From Fictibacillus marinisediminis (GTDB taxonomy: Bacteria > Bacillota > Bacilli > Bacillales > Fictibacillaceae): DNA of 64,000 nucleotides. The notes beneath the pieces are model-generated. The model was not told the origin of the DNA. It saw only the letters and a list, made by a program, of their open reading frames with translations, and did no database searches. Where the stretch lies: contig NZ_JAIWJX010000002.1 in assembly GCF_023149135.1 (NCBI RefSeq), positions 3,348,001 through 3,412,000 on the forward strand. Direction: 5' to 3'. Positions within the stretch are counted from its first letter, which is position 1. Each line of letters starts with the position of its first letter. Shown here in pieces: positions 34,471 to 42,702 of this stretch. The position numbers and the translations under genes are program-made.

Positions 34471-35616
34471 TTAAATAAAGTTCCTTACATTGTTGCCGCG
34501 GCTGAACTTATAGATCGCAATCATGAAGAAGGCTAATGCGAAAGCGAAAAGAATGGAGATGTTCATTGAAAGACTGCTTAGCGAATGGCCTTTTTGCAGC
34601 TGAGTAAATGTGTCCAGCAGCCATCGCTGAGGAAGAAAATCTGCTATTTTTTGCAGCGTCTTCGGCATGATCTCTACTGGCCAGAAGCAGCCAGCCAACA
34701 GACACGATGGTGTCATGATCAAATTCTGCAGTGCTCCAGCTGAAGTCGTGGTCGATGCAAATGCAGTAATGACAAGCGATAATCCAACACCTGCAAGAGC
34801 GAAAATCATTAATATTTCTACCATCGTCAAGAACGGGATCCCCGTAGAAATATGGAACACTTGAGTCATAAACGTCAGTGTAATTAAGATCTGTACCGTC
34901 ATGATGATCATGTTAACAACCACATTTGAGAAAACGTATTTTCGGCTGTTAATCGGTGTTGACATTAACCGCAGATAGGTTCTGTTTTCTTTTTCCTGAA
35001 GGATAATTTCAGATAATCCGCCCGCACATGAAAGCATGATCATGATAAGAAAACCGACCGTCTGATTCGTTATATCATTATTTTTTGAAGTATCTTTGAG
35101 TGAATGAGCTGAAACTTGAAAATCTGATGCAAGGTACTGGTCATACATTTTTTGAAACACAGCTTGATCTCCGCCAGCTGCCTTGCTTAAGGAAGCGATG
35201 CTAGACAAATAGTTATTCACATAGGTTTTCACAAAACCAGTGATGGTTGCCCCTTTGATGGATACGATTTCAATGTGATCGGGGTTGCCGTTCAGCACAC
35301 TGTTTGAAAAGCCGGAATTGAGGACAATAACACAGTCGAGCTTTCCTGAAGCAATTTGATCTTTCACTTCTGAAGAGCTAATGTTTTTCACTTTTACATT
35401 GGTTAATCCGTCGACAAATTTAACCGTGTCATTGGCAATTTCCCCATTATCTTGATTGACGACGCCAGCATGCATGGTAGCAGGACCAGTGTTTCCATAC
35501 GCTGCAATTCCAATGAGAATGCCGATCAGCGGTACAAATAGGTAGGTGAACAGCTTTCTTTTATTCTTTATAATGGAGCGCAGAGAATTTGTTATGAGCC
35601 AAAGAATCTCTTTCAC
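34471..35616 (-). CDS. ABC-2 type exporter permease (LnrN-like)
   Basis: A 381-residue ABC-2 permease: first membrane helix (FTYLFVPLIGILIGIAAYG), a large external domain to about residue 185, then five segments beginning TVGFLIMIMLSCAGGLSEIILQEKENRTYLRLMSTPI, the coupling-helix region. Ends with FSRGN. It should pair with the 354-aa permease upstream and the ATPase to form an exporter. Gene order (ATPase, permease, permease beside a DesK-type two-component system) is that of B. subtilis lnrLMN with lnrJK, which protects against linearmycins. The substrate here is inferred only. Confidence 0.85.
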   Translation of the reverse strand: MKEILWLITNSLRSIIKNKRKLFTYLFVPLIGILIGIAAYGNTGPATMHAGVVNQDNGEIANDTVKFVDGLTNVKVKNISSSEVKDQIASGKLDCVIVLNSGFSNSVLNGNPDHIEIVSIKGATITGFVKTYVNNYLSSIASLSKAAGGDQAVFQKMYDQYLASDFQVSAHSLKDTSKNNDITNQTVGFLIMIMLSCAGGLSEIILQEKENRTYLRLMSTPINSRKYVFSNVVVNMIIMTVQILITLTFMTQVFHISTGIPFLTMVEILMIFALAGVGLSLVITAFASTTTSAGALQNLIMTPSCLLAGCFWPVEIMPKTLQKIADFLPQRWLLDTFTQLQKGHSLSSLSMNISILFAFALAFFMIAIYKFSRGNNVRNFI

Positions 35617-35672
35617 TTAAAAGCCCTCCCGTCGTTTGAAAGCAACAATGGCAATGGTTAAAAAGATGACAG

Positions 35673-36737
35673 CTACCCGAGATTTAATCCAATAACCTGC
35701 AGTGAAGCCGCAAGATCATTATTGTAGATAATTTTATTGATAGCTGTATTTGCCCAAGTCAGTGGTGAAAGGTTCGTGACCAGCTTCATGAAGCCATCAG
35801 GATTATCGATTTTAAAATATGCCCCGCCGAAGAAGGAAGCGAGCTGAACGACAATGAGGATGATCGTCCTGGAAGCCTCACCGGTTTTTGCCATGTAACT
35901 GACCCCAAGACCGAAACTTACGGCAAGGAATACTTCAGACAGTAAGATAACAATGACCAGGCCGAGATGCTCCCCCCAGTTTGCGTTAAACAGCAAGGAA
36001 CTCACAGTGACAATGAGAAGAAGAGATAGCAGGTTTAGTACAATGCTTCCGATAATTTTCCCGAGAAAAATTTCAGCCTTGGTGATCGGTGCGGTTGCCA
36101 AACGTACCGCTGTATTTCGTGTTCTCTCTCCCCTGAGCAAAAAGGATGCCCCCATCGCCCCGTACAAAGCGATCATCGTTGTTACGGCCACCGCATAATA
36201 ATCCATTGATCCCGGTGCTTTATTGGCGTTCAATGACTTCTCTTTTACGTAATCGCCCGTTGTACCGCTGGCCAGCACCGTCTGTGTCTGATCCGGCTTC
36301 ACTTTAGCCACTTGGCTGACGAGATTGTATTTATCTGCAAAAGCGGTCAGCATTCCTTGAACAATGCTGCTCTCAATGCTGTTTCGTTCACTTCCGTAAA
36401 AGGTTAAGCCATTATTGGAAACCTCCACATAAGCATCATAGCGGTTCTGTTTTACTTCTTTTTTTCCATCCATCTTGTCAGGAGCTTTATAAAAATAAAT
36501 ATCTTCTTTTTTGGCAGCCTTCGTAAATTCTTTAAAATACGGGGAGAAGCTGGTATCCCCGGTTTCCTTATATAGGACTTGCATTTTATCAATCTTGATA
36601 TTTTTATCAAACGCATTGGATAAAGCAGAGCCAAGAACCAGCATCATCACGATCGGAAATGCCAGCATGAAAATCAACGTTCTGGTATCCCTGATGCTGA
36701 TTTTTAAATGATGAAGTGCAATGTTGAATATGTTCAA
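35673..36737 (-). CDS. ABC-2 type exporter permease (LnrM-like)
   Basis: A 354-residue ABC-2 permease with an N-terminal anchor (RDTRTLIFMLAFPIVMMLVLGSAL), an external domain to about 185, and five C-terminal segments including ALYGAMGASFLLRGERTRNTAVRLATAPI, the conserved cytosolic loop. It ends abruptly at VIGLNLG, somewhat shorter than its relatives, and the sequence just past the stop stays hydrophobic in another frame, so a slightly truncated C-terminus is possible. Second permease of the lnr-like exporter; 56 bases separate it from the next gene. Confidence 0.85.
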   Translation of the reverse strand: MNIFNIALHHLKISIRDTRTLIFMLAFPIVMMLVLGSALSNAFDKNIKIDKMQVLYKETGDTSFSPYFKEFTKAAKKEDIYFYKAPDKMDGKKEVKQNRYDAYVEVSNNGLTFYGSERNSIESSIVQGMLTAFADKYNLVSQVAKVKPDQTQTVLASGTTGDYVKEKSLNANKAPGSMDYYAVAVTTMIALYGAMGASFLLRGERTRNTAVRLATAPITKAEIFLGKIIGSIVLNLLSLLLIVTVSSLLFNANWGEHLGLVIVILLSEVFLAVSFGLGVSYMAKTGEASRTIILIVVQLASFFGGAYFKIDNPDGFMKLVTNLSPLTWANTAINKIIYNNDLAASLQVIGLNLG

Positions 36738-36997
36738 GGGAGAAGTCCTCCTTAGTTATTTTTATAAAGAAGTTTATAGCTTCGTAGAGCTTATTAAAGG
36801 CAGGAATAATTGGCTAACGCAATTTTCCTTGAACAATTGGCTAACGCCATTTTTCCTTAAAGCCCGCAAAAGAATATGAATGTGGGAACAAATCGTCTAA
36901 GCCGATTTTTCCTATTTACTCTTTCGCCGTAGTGGATTAATTGGCTTCTGACGTAAGCCTCATTAAGGTAGGAAGAATTGGCTAACGCCAATTTTCC
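36738..36997. other. Intergenic gap inside the exporter operon with three hairpin repeats
   Basis: Between the ATPase and the first permease lie three copies of ATTGGCTAACGC(C)A-type words (see repeat entry). No gene is seen. The gap is unusually long for an ABC operon. Confidence 0.6.
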
Positions 36998-36998
36998 T
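36803..36998. repeat. Three copies of an ATTGGCTAACGCCAAT hairpin repeat
   Basis: Copies at about 36803-36830, 36834-36858 and 36971-36998: GGAA(G/T)AATTGGCTAACGCCAATTTTCC or close variants. The third is a near-perfect inverted repeat (GGAAAATTGGC-GTTA-GCCAATTCTTCC on the minus strand) ending at the ATPase stop codon. Confidence 0.7.
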
Positions 36999-37936
36999 TA
37001 ATCTCTCAAATTCCTTCCGGTTAGGGTGAGGAAGACGGTTTCCAGGTTAGGTGCCTGTTCTTGCAGTGAGCGGATTTCGATTTCCCGGTTGATAAAATAT
37101 TGAATGATTTTATTTAAGTTGCTGACTTCGGCATGAGAATTGATTTTAACGATGTTCTCTTCAACCTGCACTGTGTTCACGCCGTTGATGTCCTTTAAAA
37201 TGCTTTCTTCAATATTATCGTTTGATTTAACGTCAACCCAGATGTCTTTTGTATCTGTTATGATGGCTTTCAGCTGTTCTTTGGTTCCTTCTGCGATGAC
37301 CTTACCGTGATCCACAATCGCGATTCTTGAACAGATTTCTTCTACTTCCTCCATATAGTGGCTCGTGTAGATAACGGTGCATCCCATCTCGTTCAGTTTT
37401 CTGACAGAGTTCAAAATATAGTTCCTGGATTGTGGATCAATCCCGACCGTCGGTTCATCCATGATGATCAGTTTCGGACGGTGCGCGATGGCACAGGCGA
37501 TGTTCAGCCTTCGTTTCATCCCGCCGGAAAAGTTCTTTGGAAAGTTTTTTTGTTTATCAAGTAAGCCGACAAACTCGAGTGCTTCCTCTACCCGGTCTTT
37601 GAGTTCTGCACCGCGGAGTCCGTAAAGTCCTGCGAAGAAACGTATATTTTCATAGGCTGTCATATCTTCATAGATGGCTAGATCCTGTGGTACGATGCCG
37701 ATGTTCATCTTTGCGAACTTGCTGTTGTTTGCAATGTTCTTGCCAAGGATTTTGATTTCTCCTTCATTGCTTCTTAACAAACCTGCAATCATGTTGATCG
37801 TTGTACTTTTTCCAGCTCCGTTCGAACCGAGGAACCCGAAAATTTCACCTTCTTTAATGGTTAAGGACATATTGTCTACAGCGATGAAGTCACCGAATTT
37901 TTTTGTCAGGTTATTGATTTCTAAAACGTTCATCAT
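36998..37936 (-). CDS. ABC exporter ATPase (LnrL/DrrA-like)
   Basis: A 312-residue ABC ATPase: Walker A GSNGAGKST, Q-loop IVPQDLAIYEDMTAYEN, signature NFSGGMKRRLNIA, Walker B KLIIMDEPTVGIDPQ, H-loop TSHYMEE. A DrrA-type C-terminal extension follows (ending ETVFLTLTGRNLRD). It energises the two downstream permeases. Two adjacent Met codons; ATG with a GAGGTGAG site. The upstream two-component genes are separated by a terminator-like hairpin, so the exporter may have its own promoter controlled by the response regulator. Confidence 0.92.
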   Translation of the reverse strand: MMNVLEINNLTKKFGDFIAVDNMSLTIKEGEIFGFLGSNGAGKSTTINMIAGLLRSNEGEIKILGKNIANNSKFAKMNIGIVPQDLAIYEDMTAYENIRFFAGLYGLRGAELKDRVEEALEFVGLLDKQKNFPKNFSGGMKRRLNIACAIAHRPKLIIMDEPTVGIDPQSRNYILNSVRKLNEMGCTVIYTSHYMEEVEEICSRIAIVDHGKVIAEGTKEQLKAIITDTKDIWVDVKSNDNIEESILKDINGVNTVQVEENIVKINSHAEVSNLNKIIQYFINREIEIRSLQEQAPNLETVFLTLTGRNLRD

Positions 37937-37972
37937 CTCACCTCATGTATTCTTTATATTGTCATTATACGG

Positions 37973-38014
37973 AAAAAGAGTGAACCAACGTCAGTGCATT
38001 AGTTCACTCTTTTC
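37973..38014 (-). terminator. Terminator between kinase and exporter genes
   Basis: AAAAGAGTGAAC / GTTCACTCTTTT stem with a long loop, T-run on the minus strand, 22 bases after the kinase stop. Confidence 0.7.
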
Positions 38015-38035
38015 ACATGAGAATCTTCACTATTT

Positions 38036-39154
38036 TTATATGAGGCCCTTCACTTTGCCTATAGGAAGCAGCGTGGTAACAGAGAACCCGTTCGCTCCGT
38101 CCACAATAATCGTTCCGTTGACAGAGGCTGTTCTCTCTTCCATCCCCATGATTCCAAGCCCTTTTACCACTTTAACAGCTCCTCTTCCATTGTCCTTGAC
38201 CTCCGCTTTGATCATGCGGTTCAGCACTTGAATCTCAATCGTTATTTCCGTCGCTTTGCTATATTTCATGGAATTCGTAAGCGCCTCGGTCACGTTCTCC
38301 GCGATAATCTTCCACTGGATAGGAGTAATCATGTCCATATTCCCTTTGTATACGAAAGGAGCCTTGATCCGGTGCTTTACCGAAAACTCTTCAATCATCA
38401 GTTTCATTCGCTGAACCCCCATCTGTTCAGTGGGGGGCTTCATATTTTTCAAGGTAATTCGTATATCTTCAATTCCCTTTTTCGAGATGACGATGGCATT
38501 CTGCAAGAGTTCTTTCGCTTTCTCCGTATCCATTCCCATCAAGCTCTTTGCTGCTTCCATCTGTATCAATGCCCCTGTCATGGAGTGGCCGATGCTGTCA
38601 TGGATCTGCTGTGAGATGCGGTTCCGCTCCTCCAGCCGATGCGTATATTCAGATTGCTTGATATACTCCTGATTTTCATTGAGGCTTGACGTCAGACGCT
38701 GCATATCATGCCTCACCTTGTCCAGCTTGCTTTCATACTGAATCAGTTTTTCTGTATAGCGGGTGGTCATCGTATGTACAACAAAGGTGAAGGCAGAAAC
38801 CAACCCAAATAAGTATTTATTTTGAGGCAGATACAAAACCGGAATTAGGCCCAGAGCCAGCAGCAGCCATTTCGTTTTGAAATATGGTGAGGCCAGCTCA
38901 TATAGATTTAATGGCAAAAGCAAAATAAACAGCGGATCCACATAATAAAAGGCCAGGCAGGTCATCAGAATTGAAACAAGCAGAACCGTTTGCTGGAACT
39001 TCTCGCGGCTGAATATATATATCATGATATTTAAGCTCACGTATAAGAGGAGACAAAATATGATCCACGGCAGATTTTCCACATTCATATGGGCATAGCT
39101 GACCGCAAGAAAAAGCACGACGATCAGCTTGGTGTAAATGATCCATAGCTCCAT
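38036..39154 (-). CDS. Sensor histidine kinase (NarL/DesK-type, LnrJ-like)
   Basis: A 372-residue kinase: about five membrane segments in residues 1-135, a helical linker, then a HisKA_3 dimerisation domain with phospho-His in EERNRISQQIHDSIGHSMTGALIQ, and a HATPase domain with NVTEALTNSMKYSKAT (N box) and DNGRGAVKVVKGLGIMGMEERT (G box). It partners with the response regulator encoded 11 bases upstream, and probably induces the adjacent ABC exporter on sensing a membrane-active compound. Full-length with no lesions. Confidence 0.92.
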   Translation of the reverse strand: MELWIIYTKLIVVLFLAVSYAHMNVENLPWIIFCLLLYVSLNIMIYIFSREKFQQTVLLVSILMTCLAFYYVDPLFILLLPLNLYELASPYFKTKWLLLALGLIPVLYLPQNKYLFGLVSAFTFVVHTMTTRYTEKLIQYESKLDKVRHDMQRLTSSLNENQEYIKQSEYTHRLEERNRISQQIHDSIGHSMTGALIQMEAAKSLMGMDTEKAKELLQNAIVISKKGIEDIRITLKNMKPPTEQMGVQRMKLMIEEFSVKHRIKAPFVYKGNMDMITPIQWKIIAENVTEALTNSMKYSKATEITIEIQVLNRMIKAEVKDNGRGAVKVVKGLGIMGMEERTASVNGTIIVDGANGFSVTTLLPIGKVKGLI

Positions 39155-39165
39155 TGTTTTACCTC

Positions 39166-39798
39166 TTACTCCAAAGATCCTGTTAAATAGTAAATAGCAA
39201 TCTGTGTTCGATGCTCCAGACCTGTTTTTCCTAATACAGAGGTAATATAGTTGGCGACGGTTCCTTCTGAGATAAAAAGCTGCTTCGCGATGGATTTATT
39301 GGAGTATCCCTTGGCGATGAGCGCCATGATTCCCATCTCCCGTTCGGTAAAAAGACTGGCATCAATTTTTGTCTCTGCCTTTTTGCTTCCATCGATATTC
39401 GATTTCAATTTATCCAGAACGACCTCCTGCATTACCGTGTTGCCGTGATAGACACTCTTAATGGCATCGCGGATCCGTTCAGGCTCTGTGTTTTTTAACA
39501 AATAGCCTTTTGCCCCGTTTTTTATAGCATCAAATATGTATTGGTCATCATCAAAGGTGGTCAGGATCATGGGTTTGCACGACGTATGTTCTGCGATGAA
39601 TTTCGTCGCCTCCACACCGTTCATGTTGGGCATCCGCACATCAAGAAGTGCAACATCCACTTCATTATTTTTGCAAAAATCAACGGCTTCCTGACCGTCA
39701 TTGACGGTAGCAAGCACTTCAAAATCTCCATACGTGCTTAATATGATTTTCATTCCTTCTCGAATAAAGGAATTGTCATCCGCAATGATAATTTTCAT
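39166..39798 (-). CDS. Response regulator (NarL/LuxR type, LnrK-like)
   Basis: A 210-residue regulator: receiver domain with acidic pocket IIADDNSF, phospho-Asp53 in ALLDVRMPN, Thr in TTFDDD, Lys in KNGAKGYLLKN. C-terminal LuxR-type HTH in TEREMGIMALIAKGYSNKSIAKQLFISEGTVANYITSVL. First gene of the two-component unit, transcribed with the kinase. Likely activates the ABC exporter genes. No clear start site stronger than the ATG at 39798. Confidence 0.92.
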   Translation of the reverse strand: MKIIIADDNSFIREGMKIILSTYGDFEVLATVNDGQEAVDFCKNNEVDVALLDVRMPNMNGVEATKFIAEHTSCKPMILTTFDDDQYIFDAIKNGAKGYLLKNTEPERIRDAIKSVYHGNTVMQEVVLDKLKSNIDGSKKAETKIDASLFTEREMGIMALIAKGYSNKSIAKQLFISEGTVANYITSVLGKTGLEHRTQIAIYYLTGSLE

Positions 39799-39895
39799 TT
39801 TTATTCAGCAGAATACGTTCCGCTGCTCACATCCTTCTTTTAAACTTTCTTCCTTCTTCTAATTGGCTTTATTTTACCAAAAACCTCTTCACGAA

Positions 39896-39930
39896 TAAAA
39901 AAAGAGCCCATCCGAATGGACAAGCCCTTT
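39896..39930 (-). terminator. Terminator after DUF3870 gene
   Basis: 13-bp stem AAAGGGCTTGTCC / GGATGGGCTCTTT with several G-U pairs and a T-run on the minus strand. It lies about 115 bases past the DUF3870 stop; nothing else is seen in the gap except a short hydrophobic frame without a start codon. Confidence 0.65.
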
Positions 39931-40043
39931 CTACTCTATATAAAACAACTTCTGAAGTTCTGAAATGCCCAGAACAATTAACATGAGTACACAGCCGATC
40001 AGTACAGTTTGCCAGCCATTTAATAGGTTTAAAGATTTAAGGA

Positions 40044-40388
40044 TCAGGTTGCCGCTTGGGAATATCTCATTTTCTCTAAATACCGTTTATGGGCGGCTTT
40101 GACTGCCATGATGACGGAAGGTGTGGAAGGGGTATAATAATAGTCTTCGATCCTCTGGATCAATCCGTCGATCCCCTGTGCTAAATTATAATTGACGATG
40201 ACCCTTCTCAGAAAATCGCGTGCCAGCTCCGTGGCAAACGTAAACTCAGCATTGACGATCACATTGGTCTCCGTATCGATTTCCATGACGATGCCCGATG
40301 TCTTGCAGACTTCAAACATATAATTGCCCTGTGGCGCTTTCGCATACCCCGTTACGAGCACAGTCTTCATCCTCGTTAATTCAGTCAT
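40044..40388 (-). CDS. DUF3870 domain protein
   Basis: A 114-residue protein of the DUF3870 family: TVLVTGYAKAPQGNYMFEVCKTSGIVMEIDTETNVIVNAEFTF, then DFLRRVIVNYNLAQGIDGLIQRIE and HKRYLEKMR. Function unknown. Small alpha/beta protein, no membrane segment. Homologues are often next to thermophilic catabolic genes, but no such context exists here. ATG behind GAGGGGT. It stands alone, divergent from the merR gene. Confidence 0.82.
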   Translation of the reverse strand: MTELTRMKTVLVTGYAKAPQGNYMFEVCKTSGIVMEIDTETNVIVNAEFTFATELARDFLRRVIVNYNLAQGIDGLIQRIEDYYYTPSTPSVIMAVKAAHKRYLEKMRYSQAAT

Positions 40389-40591
40389 TTCGCCAGACCC
40401 CTCTTTTATCTGTGATTTGTTTTTACTGCTGCAACAAACCTTATGTGCTATCTTACGGGGTAAACCTGAAAAATATATATGTATCCAAAATAAAAATTTC
40501 CGAAGACACTGATTTGGCTAATCAAAGCAATTTACCACAAATTCACATTCCCAAAACCACTGCCTATTTTTATTTTTTTCCAAATATCCAA

Positions 40592-40622
40592 TTGACTTAG
40601 AGCCTGCTCTAAGTTGTAAGCT
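40592..40622 (+). promoter_or_regulatory. MerR-type promoter with 19-bp spacer and operator
   Basis: TTGACT (40592-40597), a 19-base spacer, then TAAGCT (40617-40622). The spacer region holds a perfect 9-bp inverted repeat ACTTAGAGC-CT-GCTCTAAGT (40595-40614). Overlong spacer plus central dyad is the hallmark of MerR-activated promoters. Confidence 0.75.
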
Positions 40623-40653
40623 TTAAGAAAGTGAAAGAAAGGAATGATTGGTT

Positions 40654-41058
40654 ATGTACACGATCAGTGAAGCAGCCCGGGATACCGGCATCAGTGCCTA
40701 TACACTGCGTTACTATGAAAAACTGGGCTTGCTGCCGGCACCTGGAAGGAAGAATGGCCATAAGCGTCTGTATTCAGCAAAAGATATTGCTTTCATCAAG
40801 TTTTTAAAAAACCTGAAGGATACTGGCATGCCATTGGAAGAGGTAAAAGAGTTTGTACAGGATGGCTGCATTTGGGACAGTTTGGAGGAAGATCCCGATT
40901 ACAAGCCCGCTCCTACACTGTCGAAAAGAGTGGACATCTTAGAAAAACATCTAAAAAACATGGAGAACAAAAAACGGGAATTGGAAGCCATTATGGAAAT
41001 CACCAGGGAGAAGCTTCAAACGTATCACACGTTATTGGAAGAGGAAGCGAAGAAATGA
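40654..41058 (+). CDS. MerR family transcriptional regulator
   Basis: A 134-residue regulator from ATG 40654 (MYTISEAARD) behind AAAGGA. N-terminal MerR HTH: ISEAARDTGISAYTLRYYEKLGLLP, wing GHKRLYSAKDIAFIKFLKNLKDTGMPLEEV. The C-terminal part is a coiled coil (LSKRVDILEKHLKNMENKKRELEAI) with little effector domain and no metal Cys pair, so it probably senses an organic or redox signal. It likely autoregulates from the 19-bp-spacer promoter just upstream. The stop overlaps the start of an EamA exporter (ATGA). Confidence 0.9.
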   Translation: MYTISEAARDTGISAYTLRYYEKLGLLPAPGRKNGHKRLYSAKDIAFIKFLKNLKDTGMPLEEVKEFVQDGCIWDSLEEDPDYKPAPTLSKRVDILEKHLKNMENKKRELEAIMEITREKLQTYHTLLEEEAKK

Positions 41059-41990
41059 AGAATCTCTCAGTTTATCTCATGCTGCTCGGTTTTGCGGTGT
41101 TTACCGGAGCCACATTCAATCTCGGCAAGTATGCAGTAGGGTATTTTTCACCGGCCTCGGCAGCCGCCTGGCGTTTTGGTATTGCTGCAATCGTGCTTTT
41201 ACTGATTTTAATCGTTAAAGAAGGCGTGAAGAAAACAACGCTATCCCGGAATTTAGCGGCTTATGCGGCTCTCGGCATCATCGGAGTGTTCGGCTTTAAC
41301 ACTTTGTTTTTCACGGGATTGAAATATACATCACCGATCAGTGGAGCGCTTATCATGGGCACCAACCCTATTTTGACGTCGGTTTTAGCACTGTTCCTGC
41401 TAAAAGAAAAACTGACAAAACAGCGCATGGCCGGAATTGGGTTTGCCTTTATTGGCGTCGTTTTAGTCATCACGCAAGGCTCCTGGGAAACGTTAATGAG
41501 CCAATCCTTTTCTAAAGGAGATCTTATCATTCTGGGAGGAAACCTCTGCTGGGCAAGCTATGGAGTGCTAGGACGGAAATGGGTGAAAGACAGCTCTTCT
41601 CTTGAAACGACGGCATATCCGATGCTGATCGGTGCTGCCGCATTAATTGCCGTCTCTTTGTTTTCAAGACCACCGGCCTACACACCTCACATTCCGCTTG
41701 GAGGCTGGGGAGCTATTCTTTTTATGGCCATATGTACGACCGTACTTGGCTATTTATGGTGGAACCTTGGTATCAGAAAAATTGGAGCCGGCAAGACCTC
41801 CCTATTTTTCAACCTGGTTCCCGTGGTTACGATGATCATATCCGCCATGACTGGGACATCTATCACCTACCCTCAGCTGCTTGGAGTCGGATGTGTAATT
41901 TTAGGCGTTCTTACCGCGTCAGGAGTACTTTCGCTGTTCAATCAAAAAACAGAGTCCCACGTGTATCCCGAAGCAGTAAAGACAAAATAA
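41055..41990 (+). CDS. EamA/DMT-superfamily transporter
   Basis: A 311-residue ten-segment transporter with two EamA halves: ATFNLGKYAVGYFSPASAAAWRF and GLKYTSPISGALIMGTNPILTSVLALFLLKEKL in the first, LCWASYGVLGRKWVKD and GAGKTSLFFNLVPVVTMIISAM in the second. Translation is coupled to merR through ATGA; a frame extending further upstream is within merR and not used. The family exports amino acids, metabolites or toxic amines. Regulated with merR. Terminator at 41994-42025. Confidence 0.9.
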   Translation: MKNLSVYLMLLGFAVFTGATFNLGKYAVGYFSPASAAAWRFGIAAIVLLLILIVKEGVKKTTLSRNLAAYAALGIIGVFGFNTLFFTGLKYTSPISGALIMGTNPILTSVLALFLLKEKLTKQRMAGIGFAFIGVVLVITQGSWETLMSQSFSKGDLIILGGNLCWASYGVLGRKWVKDSSSLETTAYPMLIGAAALIAVSLFSRPPAYTPHIPLGGWGAILFMAICTTVLGYLWWNLGIRKIGAGKTSLFFNLVPVVTMIISAMTGTSITYPQLLGVGCVILGVLTASGVLSLFNQKTESHVYPEAVKTK

Positions 41991-41993
41991 ACA

Positions 41994-42025
41994 AGCTGTC
42001 CGCTCAAATGGCGGACAGCTTTATT
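41994..42025. terminator. Bidirectional intrinsic terminator
   Basis: AGCTGTCCGC / GCGGACAGCT perfect stem between convergent EamA and DedA genes. Confidence 0.85.
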
Positions 42026-42626
42026 GCTTTCTTTTTTTCATAAATAAAAGGACGAATACCAGCAGTCCAGCAGCTAGCAAGGAGTACATGATGTTGGAAT
42101 AGATGTCCATGAATTGAACGACTTGTTCCCAATTGCGCCCGAACGCTGCTCCGACATAAACGAGAATCGTGTTCCACACGAGCGTGCCGATCGTTGTAAA
42201 CAGCAGGAAAAGACTGAACCTCATGCCCGACATCCCCGCCGGAATCGAAATAAGGCTTCGGATAAGGGGAACGAGCCGGCACAGAAGAACGGCCCAATAC
42301 CCATATTTATCAAACCAGGAATCTGCTTTATAAATGTCTTCTCTTTTTAACCGCAGGACTTTTCCCCAGCGGTCTACAATTTTTTCAAGACGTGAAACAT
42401 CGAGATACGTACCCACTTTGAAAAGAACAGCAGCTCCAAAAACCGAGCCTGCCGTCGCTGCCAGAATGACTCCCCACACCGAGAGTTTAGAGAAAGACGT
42501 CATCATACCGCTGAACGTCAGAATGACTTCAGAGGGAATGGGCGGGAAAATATTTTCAAGGGCGATCATCAAAAAGACGCCAAAATAACCAAATTGTTCA
42601 ATAATATCTGTAATCCAATTCTGCAT
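42021..42626 (-). CDS. DedA family membrane protein
   Basis: A 201-residue DedA protein from ATG 42626 behind CAGGAGG. Features: GYFGVFLMIALENIFPPIPSEVIL with the conserved E and PxPSE, GSVFGAAVLFKVG, then FDKYGYWAVLLCRLVPLIRSLISIPAGMSGM with the membrane-embedded R-x(3)-P region. DedA proteins are undecaprenyl-phosphate or phospholipid flippases and affect membrane potential and envelope stress. It stands alone. Similar to B. subtilis YngC/YkoX, exact orthologue not decided. Confidence 0.9.
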   Translation of the reverse strand: MQNWITDIIEQFGYFGVFLMIALENIFPPIPSEVILTFSGMMTSFSKLSVWGVILAATAGSVFGAAVLFKVGTYLDVSRLEKIVDRWGKVLRLKREDIYKADSWFDKYGYWAVLLCRLVPLIRSLISIPAGMSGMRFSLFLLFTTIGTLVWNTILVYVGAAFGRNWEQVVQFMDIYSNIMYSLLAAGLLVFVLLFMKKRKQ

Positions 42627-42668
42627 GTATACCTCCTGAAACAAGCATTCCACTAACTACTACGAAAC

Positions 42669-42702
42669 AAAACCTCTTTGGTTTCATCCAAAGAGGTTTT
42701 TG
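42669..42702 (-). terminator. Terminator after MATE pseudogene
   Basis: AAAACCTCTTTGG / CCAAAGAGGTTTT 13-bp stem; T-run TTTTGTTT on the minus strand directly past the MATE stop. Confidence 0.85.

Noticed and set aside
39935..40060. Short hydrophobic minus-strand frame ending GISELQKLFYIE
   Set aside because: Looks like a membrane helix, but no start codon or ribosome site exists in frame.
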